Positions 33,534-42,345 are shown, numbered from the stretch's first letter. The stretch is 62,058 bases of DNA from Flavobacterium azizsancarii (GCF_027980145.1 NZ_JAMZNK010000034.1:1-62058), one strand, 5' to 3'. The notes: generated by a model from the letters alone, not told the origin. Numbers and translations: made by a program.

Positions 33534-34397
33534 TTATCTTGATTTGAAATATCCCAACAATTTAGTCACATAATTCTCGTCAACTCTTGTGTTTACGACG
33601 CCGGCGCCAGATTTACTGAATATTTCTTTGAAATAATTCACTCTGTCGTGATAATGTTTTTCGTAATTCATTCGCACCGTTTTTGAACCTGTGTCGACCA
33701 GTTGAATTTTCCCAGTTTCGGCATCAAGCATCGTAACCATCCCTAAATTCGGGATTTTCTCTTCACGAATGTCATATACGCGAACTCCGGTAATATCGTG
33801 TTTTTTGGAAGCAATTTTTAAGGTTTGCTCATAATTTTCAGACATGAAATCAGAAATAACAAAAACGATTGCTTTCTTTTTCTGAGTTCCTGATAAAAAT
33901 TTTAAAGCAGCTCCAACATCTGTTTTTTGACTTTTTGGTTCGAATTCGATCAATTCACGAATGATTCTTAAAACGTGTGAACGGCCTTTTTTTGGCGGAA
34001 TATACAATTCTACATTATCAGAAAATAATATTAAACCAATTTTGTCATTATTTTGTGTAGCCGAAAAAGCCATCGTTGCCGCAATTTCGGTGACGATGTC
34101 TTTCTTGAATTGACTTTTTGAACCAAAACCTTCTGAACCCGAGATATCTACCATTAACATCATGGTCAATTCACGTTCTTCTTCAAAAACTTTTACGTGG
34201 GCTTCGTTGTAGCGTGCAGTTACATTCCAATCGATGTTACGAATATCATCGCCGTATTGGTATTGACGTACTTCACTAAAAGTCATCCCGCGCCCTTTGA
34301 ATGAAGAGTGGTATTCTCCCGAAAAGATATGATTACTCAGTCTTTTGGTTTTGATTTCTATTTTCCGTACTTTTTTTAAAAGCTCTTTTGTATCCAT
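33534..34397 (-). CDS. DUF58 domain protein (MoxR-associated)
   Basis: The 287-residue protein has no membrane helix. It has the typical DUF58 core YQYGDDIRNIDWNVTARYNE (residues 47-66) and a VWA-like fold with LMVDISGSEGFG (residues 85-96). DUF58 proteins accompany MoxR ATPases and are probable partners or substrates. It sits between moxR and the BatD-like gene. The gap of about 146 bases before the next gene holds a decayed GCGGAT-rich repeat. Confidence 0.9.
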   Translation of the reverse strand: MDTKELLKKVRKIEIKTKRLSNHIFSGEYHSSFKGRGMTFSEVRQYQYGDDIRNIDWNVTARYNEAHVKVFEEERELTMMLMVDISGSEGFGSKSQFKKDIVTEIAATMAFSATQNNDKIGLILFSDNVELYIPPKKGRSHVLRIIRELIEFEPKSQKTDVGAALKFLSGTQKKKAIVFVISDFMSENYEQTLKIASKKHDITGVRVYDIREEKIPNLGMVTMLDAETGKIQLVDTGSKTVRMNYEKHYHDRVNYFKEIFSKSGAGVVNTRVDENYVTKLLGYFKSR

Positions 34398-34401
34398 TTT
34401 A

Positions 34402-34474
34402 TTTGTTTAAAGTTTAGAAGTTTCAAGTTTCAAGTTTGCTTTACAACAACCTGAAACTTGAAACATTAAACAAA
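34402..34474. repeat. Nested inverted repeat in the moxR-DUF58 gap
   Basis: Outer arms TTTGTTTAA/TTAAACAAA and inner arms GTTTCAAGTTTCA/TGAAACTTGAAAC give a long imperfect hairpin that fills the whole gap. Confidence 0.6.
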
Positions 34475-34477
34475 TTT

Positions 34478-35482
34478 TTAAGGTACTTCAATCTCGTTTA
34501 CGATTTTGTTGATAATGTCTACAGAAGTAATGTTTTCAGCTTCAGCCTCATACGTGATTCCAACTCTGTGACGTAGAACATCATGTACAACAGCACGAAC
34601 ATCTTCCGGAATTACATATCCACGACGTTTGATAAAAGCGTAACATTTTGCTGCAACAGCTAAATTGATACTTCCACGTGGTGATGCTCCAAAACTAATA
34701 AGAGGTTTTAAGTCCGCAAGTTTGTACTTCTCTGGGTAACGAGTAGCAAATATGATGTCTAAGATATATTTTTCGATTTTTTCGTCCATGTAAACTTCAC
34801 GAACCGCTTCCTGAGCACGTAAAATTTGCTCTACAGAAACTACTGCATTTACTTTTTCGTAAGATCCTTTTAAGTTTTGACGAATTACAAAACGCTCTTC
34901 GTCAATTTTTGGGTAATCAATTACGGTTTTAAGCATAAAACGATCGACTTGCGCTTCCGGAAGTTGGTATGTTCCTTCTTGCTCAACAGGATTTTGAGTT
35001 GCCAATACTAAAAACGGACGATCAAGTTTGAAAGTTGTGTCGCCAATTGTTACTTGTTTTTCCTGCATCGCCTCCAAAAGTGCCGACTGAACCTTTGCCG
35101 GAGCACGGTTAATCTCATCGGCAAGGACGAAATTAGCGAAGATTGGTCCTTTTTTAATCGAAAACTCATTTGCTTTGATGTTGTAAATCATCGTACCAAC
35201 TACATCGGCAGGTAATAAGTCGGGAGTAAACTGAATACGGCTGAATGAACCCTGCACTGCTTGCGACAAAGTATTTATCGCTAAAGTTTTGGCTAATCCC
35301 GGAACACCTTCAAGCAAAATGTGCCCTTGTCCCAGAAGTCCAATTAGTAAACGCTCGACCATATGTTTCTGGCCCACAATAACTTTGTTCATTTCCATTG
35401 TAAGAAGGTCTATAAAAGCACTTTCTCTTTCAATTTTTTCATTTATCGCTCTAATGTCTAAAGTCGTTGTATTTTCTTCCAT
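34478..35482 (-). CDS. MoxR family AAA+ ATPase
   Basis: The 334-residue protein has the Walker A segment LLEGVPGLAKTLAINTLSQ (residues 56-74), Walker B VLADEINRAPAKVQSALLEA (residues 117-136), sensor 1 FLVLATQNPVEQEGTYQLPE (residues 155-174) and the sensor 2 region SFGASPRGSINLAV. MoxR ATPases act as chaperones with VWA and DUF58 proteins. It heads the bat operon; the sequence TCAATTTG about 65 bases upstream is close to, but not exactly, a TAnnTTTG box. Confidence 0.94.
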   Translation of the reverse strand: MEENTTTLDIRAINEKIERESAFIDLLTMEMNKVIVGQKHMVERLLIGLLGQGHILLEGVPGLAKTLAINTLSQAVQGSFSRIQFTPDLLPADVVGTMIYNIKANEFSIKKGPIFANFVLADEINRAPAKVQSALLEAMQEKQVTIGDTTFKLDRPFLVLATQNPVEQEGTYQLPEAQVDRFMLKTVIDYPKIDEERFVIRQNLKGSYEKVNAVVSVEQILRAQEAVREVYMDEKIEKYILDIIFATRYPEKYKLADLKPLISFGASPRGSINLAVAAKCYAFIKRRGYVIPEDVRAVVHDVLRHRVGITYEAEAENITSVDIINKIVNEIEVP

Positions 35483-35705
35483 ATGAATATTTTTAAAACC
35501 TTTTTAAAACCTTGATTTTTATGCCTTACTTTTGAGAGTGCAAATTGAATATTTTTTGAGAAGTAAGATGTTAAAGAATGGTTAAAACTTCGACCAACGA
35601 CCTAATTTTAAGGACTAATTGTGAATCTATTTTTATATTTTTAAGAACTTTGATGATTATGCTTCAGAAAAGCATATTTATTACCAAAAATAACGCAATA
35701 CAACC

Positions 35706-36581
35706 ATGAGTAAAACAGCATTATCGCCCATAATTTCGGGCACTATGAATTGGGGAGTTTGGGATAAAAACCTTACAACTAAAGAAATGGAGAATCTGAT
35801 ACAGCTATGTATCGAAAACAAAATTACAACTTTTGATCACGCAGACATTTACGGATCTTATACCACAGAAGCTGATTTTGGAAAAGCATTTCATAACAGC
35901 AAAATCCCGAGAGAGAAATTACAATTAATTACTAAATGCGGAATTCAGATGATTGCTGAAAAACGCCCGGAAAACAAAATCAAACATTACGATTATTCTA
36001 AAGAATATATTATTTGGTCTGTTGAGGAATCACTAAAAAAACTGAAAACAGATTATGTTGATGTTTTTTTATTGCACAGACCTAGTCCTTTAATGCAGGC
36101 CGATGAAATTGCAGAGGCAGTAGAACAATTAAAAGCAGAAGGAAAAATTATTGATTTTGGACTTTCGAATTTTACGAGTTCTCAAACGGAATTGATTCGT
36201 CAGAAAACAGAAGTAAGTTACAATCAGGTGCAATTTTCGGCTACACATTATGAGCCAATGACAGATGGAAGCTTAGATTATATGCAAACACACGGAATCC
36301 GACCATTGTCATGGAATCCTCTTGGAACTGTTTTTAGAGAAGATACCAAACAAACACGTCGTTTGAAAAAATTATTGTCTGATTTGGTTCAGAAATATGG
36401 TTTCGGTTCTGATACGCTTTTGTTAGCCTGGATCTTAAAACATCCTTCAGGAGTAGCTCCAATTGCGGGAACAGTAAATATTGCCAGAATTCAATCGCTT
36501 ATGAAAGCTGTAGAATTAGAAATGGATAAAGAAGACTGGTTTGCTGTCTGGACAGAAAGTATGGGAGATGATGTGCCTTAA
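35706..36581 (+). CDS. Aldo/keto reductase
   Basis: The 291-residue protein is a (beta/alpha)8 NADPH-dependent oxidoreductase similar to YdhF. It has the conserved catalytic Asp-Tyr in TFDHADIYGSYTTEADFGKA (residues 38-57), the Lys in LQLITKCGI and the His in VFLLHRPSPL (residues 119-128), and IDFGLSNF near residue 151. The substrate cannot be told. It is divergent from moxR and begins 15 bases before the GNAT gene, so the two probably share one transcript. Confidence 0.9.
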   Translation: MSKTALSPIISGTMNWGVWDKNLTTKEMENLIQLCIENKITTFDHADIYGSYTTEADFGKAFHNSKIPREKLQLITKCGIQMIAEKRPENKIKHYDYSKEYIIWSVEESLKKLKTDYVDVFLLHRPSPLMQADEIAEAVEQLKAEGKIIDFGLSNFTSSQTELIRQKTEVSYNQVQFSATHYEPMTDGSLDYMQTHGIRPLSWNPLGTVFREDTKQTRRLKKLLSDLVQKYGFGSDTLLLAWILKHPSGVAPIAGTVNIARIQSLMKAVELEMDKEDWFAVWTESMGDDVP

Positions 36582-36596
36582 ATAGTACATTCTGAA

Positions 36597-37103
36597 ATGA
36601 TACGATTAGAAAAATTCGATACAAAAGACTATTCACAATTAATCAATAGTATTAAGGATGCCCGTGAATTGATGCAATTTGCAGGACCGGAATTCACTTT
36701 TCCTTTAACAGAAGAACAAATAGAGAGATCGCTTTCTGATAAAAACAGGATTGCTTTTAGGGTTGTAAATGTTTCTAATGATTCGACTATCGGACATTGT
36801 CAAATTTGTTTTAAAGACAAGTTTGCAAATCTGGGAAAGATTCTGATTATGGATGAATTGCTTCGGGGAAAAGGAATTGGGAAACAAATCCTGACTTTGC
36901 TTCTGGAATTTATTCTTGAAAATAGTAAGCAGAGAAATGTTGAGCTCAATGTTTTTGACTTTAATACGAGTGCCATCAAATGCTATGAAAAGATTGGTTT
37001 TGTTATTAATAGGGATAAAAAATTTGTTCGGGAAATGGATAGTGAAACCTGGACAGCTCTCAATATGCAGTTGGATTTAGATAATTGGATCAGGAAAGAT
37101 TAA
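36597..37103 (+). CDS. GNAT family N-acetyltransferase
   Basis: The 168-residue protein has the GNAT fold pattern. Motif A is LIMDELLRGKGIGKQILTLL (residues 81-100), giving the acetyl-CoA loop RGKGIG, and NTSAIKCYEKIGFV (residues 122-135) is motif B. The target could be an amino acid, antibiotic or protein N-terminus; nothing in the sequence decides. It follows the aldo/keto reductase by 15 bases. Confidence 0.88.
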   Translation: MIRLEKFDTKDYSQLINSIKDARELMQFAGPEFTFPLTEEQIERSLSDKNRIAFRVVNVSNDSTIGHCQICFKDKFANLGKILIMDELLRGKGIGKQILTLLLEFILENSKQRNVELNVFDFNTSAIKCYEKIGFVINRDKKFVREMDSETWTALNMQLDLDNWIRKD

Positions 37104-37112
37104 AAATTTTTA

Positions 37113-37165
37113 TGCCACAGATTAAATGGATTATAAAATCATTTTAATCCATTTAATCTGTGGCA
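37113..37165. repeat. 21-base-arm palindrome after the GNAT gene
   Basis: TGCCACAGATTAAATGGATT and its exact reverse complement surround an 11-base centre, with A/T runs on both sides. It is probably a terminator as well as an interspersed element, because GTGGC/GCCAC words recur at 3736-3850. Confidence 0.7.
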
Positions 37166-37168
37166 AAA

Positions 37169-37312
37169 TAAATAAACACATAGAATCATAGATTTTTATT
37201 GTTTTGAATAAGGTAAAAATAGATGATAAATCATTTTTACATAGCGATGAATTCATGCAAAGTAAAACGCCTTTTTTAAGCTTTAAACTATGTATCTATG
37301 TGTTAAAAATAA
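37169..37312. repeat. Distant inverted copies of a CACATAGA word
   Basis: AACACATAGAATCATAG (from about 37173) and CTATGTATCTATGTGTT (about 37289-37306) are imperfect inverted copies (about 15 of 17 bases) placed 100 bases apart upstream of the SDR start. Confidence 0.45.
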
Positions 37313-37320
37313 TATTTACA

Positions 37321-38073
37321 ATGAAAAAAACAGTTTTGATTACTGGAGCTACAAGCGGAATTGGGAAAGCAACCGCACAAATAATGGCTAAGAATAATTA
37401 TAAAGTTGTGCTTTGCGGAAGACGTAAAGACCGCTTAGTGGAGCTTGAAAAAGAGCTTTCGGCTTTTACAGAAGTACATTCTTTATCATTTGATGTTCGC
37501 GATAAAAAAGATGTTCTTGAAAAAATTGATTCTCTTCCTGCTGCATTTTCAGATATTGATATTTTGATCAATAATGCCGGAAATGCCCATGGTTTAGATC
37601 CGATTCAGACAGGAGATTTAGACGATTGGGATGCTATGATTGATATCAATGTAAAAGGGCTTTTGTATGTTTCAAAAGCAGTGATTCCGAAAATGACAGA
37701 AAGAAAGTCCGGACATATTATTAATATAGGTTCAACGGCGGCCAAAGAAGTTTACCCAAACGGAAATGTGTATTGCGGTACAAAACATGCAGTTGATGCT
37801 ATAACTGCCGGAATGCGAATTGATTTAAATCCTTTTAATATTCGTGTTGGAGCAATTCATCCCGGAATGGTAGCGACAGAATTTAGCGAAGTGCGTTTTA
37901 AAGGAGATGTAGAAAAGGCTTCGAATGTTTATAAAGGTTTTGATCCATTGCAGGCAGAAGATATTGCAGACATTATTCATTTTGTAGTTTCAAGACCGTA
38001 TCATGTAAACATTGCTGATTTAGTAGTGATGAGTACGGCACAAGCATCGTCGACAATTGTTAAGAGAGTGTAA
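37321..38073 (+). CDS. Short-chain dehydrogenase/reductase
   Basis: I start at 37321, where the product begins MKKTVLITGATSGIGKATA; the longer frame from 37204 runs through intergenic repeat sequence. The 250-residue protein has the Rossmann TGxxxGIG motif, NNAGNAHG (about residues 84-91), the catalytic Ser region NIGSTAA and YCGTKHA (YxxxK). It is of the classical SDR type, close to NADP-dependent 3-hydroxy acid or serine dehydrogenases of the YdfG group. The substrate is not proved. Confidence 0.9.
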   Translation: MKKTVLITGATSGIGKATAQIMAKNNYKVVLCGRRKDRLVELEKELSAFTEVHSLSFDVRDKKDVLEKIDSLPAAFSDIDILINNAGNAHGLDPIQTGDLDDWDAMIDINVKGLLYVSKAVIPKMTERKSGHIINIGSTAAKEVYPNGNVYCGTKHAVDAITAGMRIDLNPFNIRVGAIHPGMVATEFSEVRFKGDVEKASNVYKGFDPLQAEDIADIIHFVVSRPYHVNIADLVVMSTAQASSTIVKRV

Positions 38074-38378
38074 AATATTATTTATTTCTATTTTTTATTA
38101 TGATTATCATAGTCCCAGCGGGACGCCATATTTATAGATTTTTTTAAATTTATTAAACATCAACCCATCGGGGTGAAATATTATATAAATCAGTGCTCAG
38201 ATATCGCTCCGCTGGAGCTTTGCTTCTTGATAGACATGTATTATTAGCTATAAATATAACGCTCCGCTGGAGCTTTATTTTGAAGTTTTAAATTTGGGAG
38301 TAATACAAATTTAAAAGTGTTTCGGATAAATAAAATTAATGTAAATTAGTGCAGTTCGTGGCAGAAAAAAACTAAACT
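38074..38378. other. Gene-free gap with GCTCCGCTGGAGC motifs
   Basis: This 305-base gap has no gene that I can see. Two identical copies of the small hairpin word GCTCCGCTGGAGC lie at 38206-38218 and 38261-38273, and CCCAGCGGGAC and CCCATCGGGGTGAAA also occur. These words are familiar as interspersed repeats in Bacteroidota. Confidence 0.5.
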
Positions 38379-39530
38379 ATGATCAATAAACGCCTTTTAA
38401 TAAAAAATCTACTTGCTCATAATGATGAGAGCAGTTTTTATGACAAAAAAAGGCAATTGAATTTGCATTCTCGTGAAGGCAAGGGGAAGTTTCTGAAACA
38501 CATTTGTGCGTTGTCGAATTCAAACCCAACTAATAATTCGTATATCGTGGTTGGAGTCGAAGATCATGATAACGAAATTGTTGGCGATGACTTTTTCGAC
38601 GATAGCAGAATTCAGAATCTGGTAAATGCTTTTCTGGAAAATCCGCCTAAAATTCAATACGAAAATGTGCCGTTTCCGAATCTTCCAAAAGATAAGGTAG
38701 TAGGGTTGGTTACCATTAAACCCAAAAGCAAAATATCGTATTTCAAAAAAGGAATTCACACAACTCCGGCCAATAGTGTTTTTATACGACGCGGCAGCAA
38801 CTCTGTTCCTGTTGAAGGAGAAATTGAAAAAAATTATCAAAATACTGAAACCGTAATTGGGATCGAGAATAGTTCCCGCAATAGTATTCAGTATACACTT
38901 GATGGGGTAATCGATTTTATGAATTTCAGGCACAAAGACATGTCGCCTAAATATCATGTTTTTAAAGAATTATTTGTGATTTGCTGGGCGGGAGTTTCTA
39001 ATAAATCCCGTGATAAAACCTTTTTGTCACGTGTTGATATCGAATTGATCAACGAACAAATTAAACTTTTTTATTCGGCTCAGGATGTGGTTACGATTGT
39101 TTTTGACGACGATAGTTTTACGATAACCGAATATGTTCCGCTTGGATTAAATGATAAAACAAGTTTTTATCCTTTAGAGAAACAAACAATTCACTTTTTT
39201 GATAACGGTTATTATAAGATCGATCGGGTAATGCTTTTTCAGCCACCGGAATTCAATAGAAAAATGTTGTATCATATTTATAATGCAAATACTGCATTGC
39301 TTCAAAAACTGCAAAAAGGTATTGCATTATCTGAACGGGAACTAAAAGACCTGGAGAATCTTCCATCAACTTTTATGATTTGTTATTTAAATGGTTTTGA
39401 TGATGCCAAGCAAAAGCTGATTGACGCTAAATTGCTTTTGAAACCTTTTGGAAATATCTATTTATCTTTTAAAGAAGCGTTGAGGATTCTTAGAAAAATG
39501 AAATATGATTTTCAGGAAGGGACTAAATAA
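38379..39530 (+). CDS. AlbA_2-domain protein (Schlafen-like fold)
   Basis: The 383-residue protein begins with an AlbA_2-like domain: ESSFYDKKRQLNLHSREGKG (residues 17-36), then KHICALSNSNPTNNSYIVVG (residues 40-59) and SVFIRRGSNSVPV (residues 132-144). Such domains occur in putative DNA-binding or nucleic-acid-processing proteins, sometimes in defence genes. The C-terminal two thirds have no family I can recognise. It stands alone in a repeat-rich section. Its stop codon abuts the 96-base tandem repeat. Confidence 0.75.
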   Translation: MINKRLLIKNLLAHNDESSFYDKKRQLNLHSREGKGKFLKHICALSNSNPTNNSYIVVGVEDHDNEIVGDDFFDDSRIQNLVNAFLENPPKIQYENVPFPNLPKDKVVGLVTIKPKSKISYFKKGIHTTPANSVFIRRGSNSVPVEGEIEKNYQNTETVIGIENSSRNSIQYTLDGVIDFMNFRHKDMSPKYHVFKELFVICWAGVSNKSRDKTFLSRVDIELINEQIKLFYSAQDVVTIVFDDDSFTITEYVPLGLNDKTSFYPLEKQTIHFFDNGYYKIDRVMLFQPPEFNRKMLYHIYNANTALLQKLQKGIALSERELKDLENLPSTFMICYLNGFDDAKQKLIDAKLLLKPFGNIYLSFKEALRILRKMKYDFQEGTK

Positions 39531-39815
39531 GGTTCAGAGGTTCAAAGTTACAAAGTGGCAAAGGTTTTCTGTAGAGTTTGATCGTAGAGGCGCACAGCAG
39601 TGCGTCTAATACAAAGGGTTTTTTAAGGTTCAGAGGTTCAAAGCTACAAAGTGGCAAAGGTTTTCTATAGAGTTTGATCGTAGAGGCGCACAGCAGTGCG
39701 TCTAATACAAAGGTTTTTTTTAAGGTTCAGAGGTTCAAGCTACAAAGTGGCAAAGGTTTTCTGTAGAGTTTGATCGTAGAGGCGCACAGCAGTGCGTTTA
39801 ACATAAAGGGTTTTC
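39529..39815 (+). repeat. Tandem array of three 96-base units
   Basis: Three units start at 39529, 39625 and 39722 with AAGGTTCAGAGGTTCAA, each followed by CTACAAAGTGGCAAAGG, TAGAGTTTGATCG and GTAGAGGCGCACAGCAGTGC. They differ by only a few bases. Each unit contains an imperfect hairpin GAGGCGCAC/GTGCGTCT. The array begins at the stop of the AlbA_2 gene. Confidence 0.85.
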
Positions 39816-39829
39816 GTTTTTTGAATTGC

Positions 39830-40002
39830 CTCCAGCTAAAGCTCAATGTCATTAGTAAGGGAAGATCTATGATTCTTTTGTCGAATAGATCTTGCGCAAA
39901 GGCGCTAAGTTACATCCATTTCCTTTGCAACTTTGCGCGAATTTTTTAGCCATAATTGTTTAAAAAAAAGCTTGATTTAATGACATTGCGCTTTAACTGG
40001 AG
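39830..40002. repeat. MITE-like inverted repeat, about 173 bases
   Basis: The ends CTCCAGCTAAAGCTCAATGT and the reverse form ATGACATTGCGCTTTAACTG are imperfect 25-base arms (39830-39854 and 39978-40002). Inside are two further hairpins, AAGATCTAT/ATAGATCTT and GCGCAAAG/CTTTGCGC. No open frame of useful length lies within. Confidence 0.6.
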
Positions 40003-40068
40003 ATTATGATTAATGAGTTGTGTTCATTGGCTTTAGCCAAATTATCGATATTTCAAGTCAAAAATAAA

Positions 40069-40812
40069 TTATTGATACTTCAAATACTTACTCACTTTTT
40101 CATAAGGAAACAAAATCTCTTTTGCACCATCTGCATACGAAGCAGCTTCATAAGAGTTGTAATATAAAAGCAAACCTTTATTGGTATAAAAGATATTTTG
40201 AGGTAATTGAAATTTGTCATTTTCGAACATTAATCCTGTAGCATTAATATTTAAATTTTCTGGAATTTTATATTTCGCCCTGAATTCTTTTTCGGCGAAA
40301 GCTTTAAATTCTTTTTCGTTTTTGAATATTTGATGGGTAAAAATGGTTTTCCCGGTTTTAGGATCGAATAATAAAGATCGAAAACCCTGATAACCATGAG
40401 CGCCACCGGTAAAAGTATAATGGTCAAGTTTTATATTGATAATCTGATCGGATTCAAATTCGACGTTTCCTTTTATTTTGCCTTCCCAGCCAAAAGTTTC
40501 AGAAGGGAATTTTTTGTGCATTTCTTCATAAGAAGTAATAAAAGAGGCTGCCAGACTTTTATAATCATTTGCTTTTGATGGATCTTCCTCAAAATAAACA
40601 ATCTCTTTTATAACCGAAAACACTTTTTTGTTGATGCTGTCAGCAACTATAGGAACATTTTTGGCGACAGGAACTGAGATAGTAATTTTTGGGCAATCTT
40701 TTTTACAAGTAATTGTAGATTCTTTTTCAAATGTCTCATTTTCAAATGCAAGCTCTTTGTGGCAACTTGTGAGTACTAAAAACAAAAAGGCTGATAAAAT
40801 ATAATGTTTCAT
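40069..40812 (-). CDS. DUF4163/DUF3298 domain lipoprotein (RsiV-like)
   Basis: The 247-residue protein has a lipoprotein signal (MKHYILSAFLFLVLTSCHKE, Cys17). Its first part is a DUF4163-like domain that contains CKKDCPKITISVPVA. The C-terminal DUF3298 domain includes DHYTFTGGAHGYQGFRSLLF (residues 130-149) and NIFYTNKGLLLYYNSYEAAS (residues 206-225). The same fold occurs in RsiV and in the extracellular part of PdaC, so carbohydrate or lysozyme binding is possible. It is divergent from metB and has its own TACCTTTG box. Confidence 0.83.
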   Translation of the reverse strand: MKHYILSAFLFLVLTSCHKELAFENETFEKESTITCKKDCPKITISVPVAKNVPIVADSINKKVFSVIKEIVYFEEDPSKANDYKSLAASFITSYEEMHKKFPSETFGWEGKIKGNVEFESDQIINIKLDHYTFTGGAHGYQGFRSLLFDPKTGKTIFTHQIFKNEKEFKAFAEKEFRAKYKIPENLNINATGLMFENDKFQLPQNIFYTNKGLLLYYNSYEAASYADGAKEILFPYEKVSKYLKYQ

Positions 40813-40834
40813 ATCAAAAAGTGTTAATTATATA

Positions 40835-40842
40835 CAAAGGTA
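40835..40842 (-). promoter_or_regulatory. Promoter -7 box (TACCTTTG) of the DUF3298 lipoprotein
   Basis: The minus strand reads TACCTTTG about 22 bases before the ATG at 40812, an exact TAnnTTTG match in the divergent gap. Confidence 0.55.
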
Positions 40843-40876
40843 AGAAGTTGTATCAGGATTAAAATAAATTAAACGG

Positions 40877-40884
40877 TAAATTTG
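40877..40884 (+). promoter_or_regulatory. Promoter -7 box (TAAATTTG) for the trans-sulfuration gene
   Basis: TAAATTTG lies 33 bases before the ATG at 40918, fitting TAnnTTTG; a TTG lies about 26 bases further upstream, slightly too far. Confidence 0.5.
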
Positions 40885-40917
40885 TACCACGTTTAAGCAT
40901 TTAAAATTTGTAACATT

Positions 40918-42060
40918 ATGAAATTCAATACTAAAGTTATACATGGCGGTCAACATCATGATCCAAGTACAGGAGCTGTTATGCCTCCGGTATATCAAAC
41001 TTCAACTTTTATACAAACAAGTCCGGGAAAACCTTTGGCGGATTATGAGTATAGCAGGGCGTCGAACCCAACTCGTACGGCTTTAGAAAATGCTTTGGCA
41101 AGTATTGAAAATGGTACTCGGGGATTGGCTTTTTCATCAGGTTTAGCAGCGACAGATTGTGTTTTAAGATCGTTTAAAGCTGGTGACGAAATCATTGCGA
41201 TGGATGATTTATACGGTGGAACATATAGAATGTTCTCACGCATTTATAAAGATTCAGGAATTAAATTTCATTTTGTTGATATGACAGATATCGAGAAATT
41301 GAAATCCTTGATTAACGAAAATACGAAATTGATTTGGGTTGAAACACCTACAAATCCGTTAATGAAATTAGCAGATATTCAGGAAGTAGCAAAAATTACT
41401 AAAGCGAATAATATTTTATTTGCTGTTGATAATACATTTGCAACACCATATTTGCAAAAACCACTTGATTTGGGAGCTGATATTGTAATGCATTCTGCTA
41501 CAAAATATTTAGGAGGACACTCTGATGTTATCGCCGGAGCTTTGATTGTAAAAGACGAGGCTTTAGGAGAACAATTGCATTTTCAGCAATTTGCAACTGG
41601 CGCAACACTTGGACCAATGGATAGTTTTTTGGTTTTAAGAGGGATCAAGACACTTTCGTTACGAGTGCAAAGACATTGCGAAAACGGAGAAAAAGTAGTA
41701 GAATATTTAAGCAATCACCCTAAAATAAATACAGTTTATTACCCGGGTTTAAAAAGCCATCCGTTTCATGAAATTGCTAAAAAGCAAATGAAAGCTTTTG
41801 GCGGAATGGTTTCTTTTACTTTTAAATCAGGTAAAAAAGAAGATTCTATTGCATTTTTAGAAAAGTTGAAAGTATTTACTTTGGCGGAATCTTTAGGCGG
41901 AGTTGAATCGTTGGCCAATCATCCGGCTTTAATGACACATGCTTCTATTCCGGCAGAAAAAAGAGCTGAAGTTGGTATTACTGACGATTTGGTTCGATTA
42001 AGTGTTGGTATCGAAGATGCTGAAGATTTAATTGCAGATATTGAGCAAGCTCTTGCATAA
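40918..42060 (+). CDS. metB: Cystathionine gamma-synthase or gamma-lyase family PLP enzyme
   Basis: The 380-residue protein has the Cys/Met metabolism PLP fold: MPPVYQTSTF (residues 22-31), YSRASNPTRTALENALASIE (residues 45-64), FSSGLAATD and VDNTFATPYLQKPLDLGADI (about residues 170-189). The PLP lysine lies in HSATKYLGGHSDVIAG (about residues 191-206). It either makes cystathionine from an activated homoserine and cysteine or cleaves it. The two subfamilies cannot be separated safely by eye, so metB is the best guess. A strong terminator follows. Confidence 0.85.
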   Translation: MKFNTKVIHGGQHHDPSTGAVMPPVYQTSTFIQTSPGKPLADYEYSRASNPTRTALENALASIENGTRGLAFSSGLAATDCVLRSFKAGDEIIAMDDLYGGTYRMFSRIYKDSGIKFHFVDMTDIEKLKSLINENTKLIWVETPTNPLMKLADIQEVAKITKANNILFAVDNTFATPYLQKPLDLGADIVMHSATKYLGGHSDVIAGALIVKDEALGEQLHFQQFATGATLGPMDSFLVLRGIKTLSLRVQRHCENGEKVVEYLSNHPKINTVYYPGLKSHPFHEIAKKQMKAFGGMVSFTFKSGKKEDSIAFLEKLKVFTLAESLGGVESLANHPALMTHASIPAEKRAEVGITDDLVRLSVGIEDAEDLIADIEQALA

Positions 42061-42102
42061 AAACAGAAAGCCCCAACTCTAAAGAATTGGGGCTTTCTGT
42101 TT
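42061..42102 (+). terminator. Terminator after metB
   Basis: AAACAGAAAGCCCCAA and its exact reverse complement (42087-42102) surround a 10-base loop and are followed by a T-rich stretch. Confidence 0.85.
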
Positions 42103-42293
42103 ATTTTTACTAATAATTCTTAATACAAAGTCCGATTAATGAATTTTTATTAAAAATATTAAAATAATGAATATAACAGTGTCAAATTACTGTAAATTAG
42201 CGAACCTGAAACGTAGATATTTCAGATAAGTCATATTATAGACAAAAGTTGTAATTGATGTTTAATTTTTTTTTAGTAAATATCAATTTAGAG

Positions 42294-42321
42294 TACATTT
42301 GCCATTAACGAAAACGTTTTC
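42294..42321 (+). promoter_or_regulatory. gdhA promoter box with an overlapping palindrome
   Basis: TACATTTG (42294-42301) fits TAnnTTTG. Starting eight bases downstream is a perfect 12-base palindrome GAAAACGTTTTC (42310-42321), exactly where a repressor could block transcription. Similar AACGTT-centred sites are used by LacI-type regulators. Confidence 0.45.
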
Positions 42322-42345
42322 TTAAATATTAATAATCTAATAATC

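Noticed and set aside
37204..37320. N-terminal extension of the SDR gene
   Set aside because: The region contains repeat words and no SDR features; the Rossmann motif starts right after the ATG at 37321.
39529..39815. CRISPR array
   Set aside because: The units are about 96 bases and almost identical along their full length, with no spacers and no cas genes.
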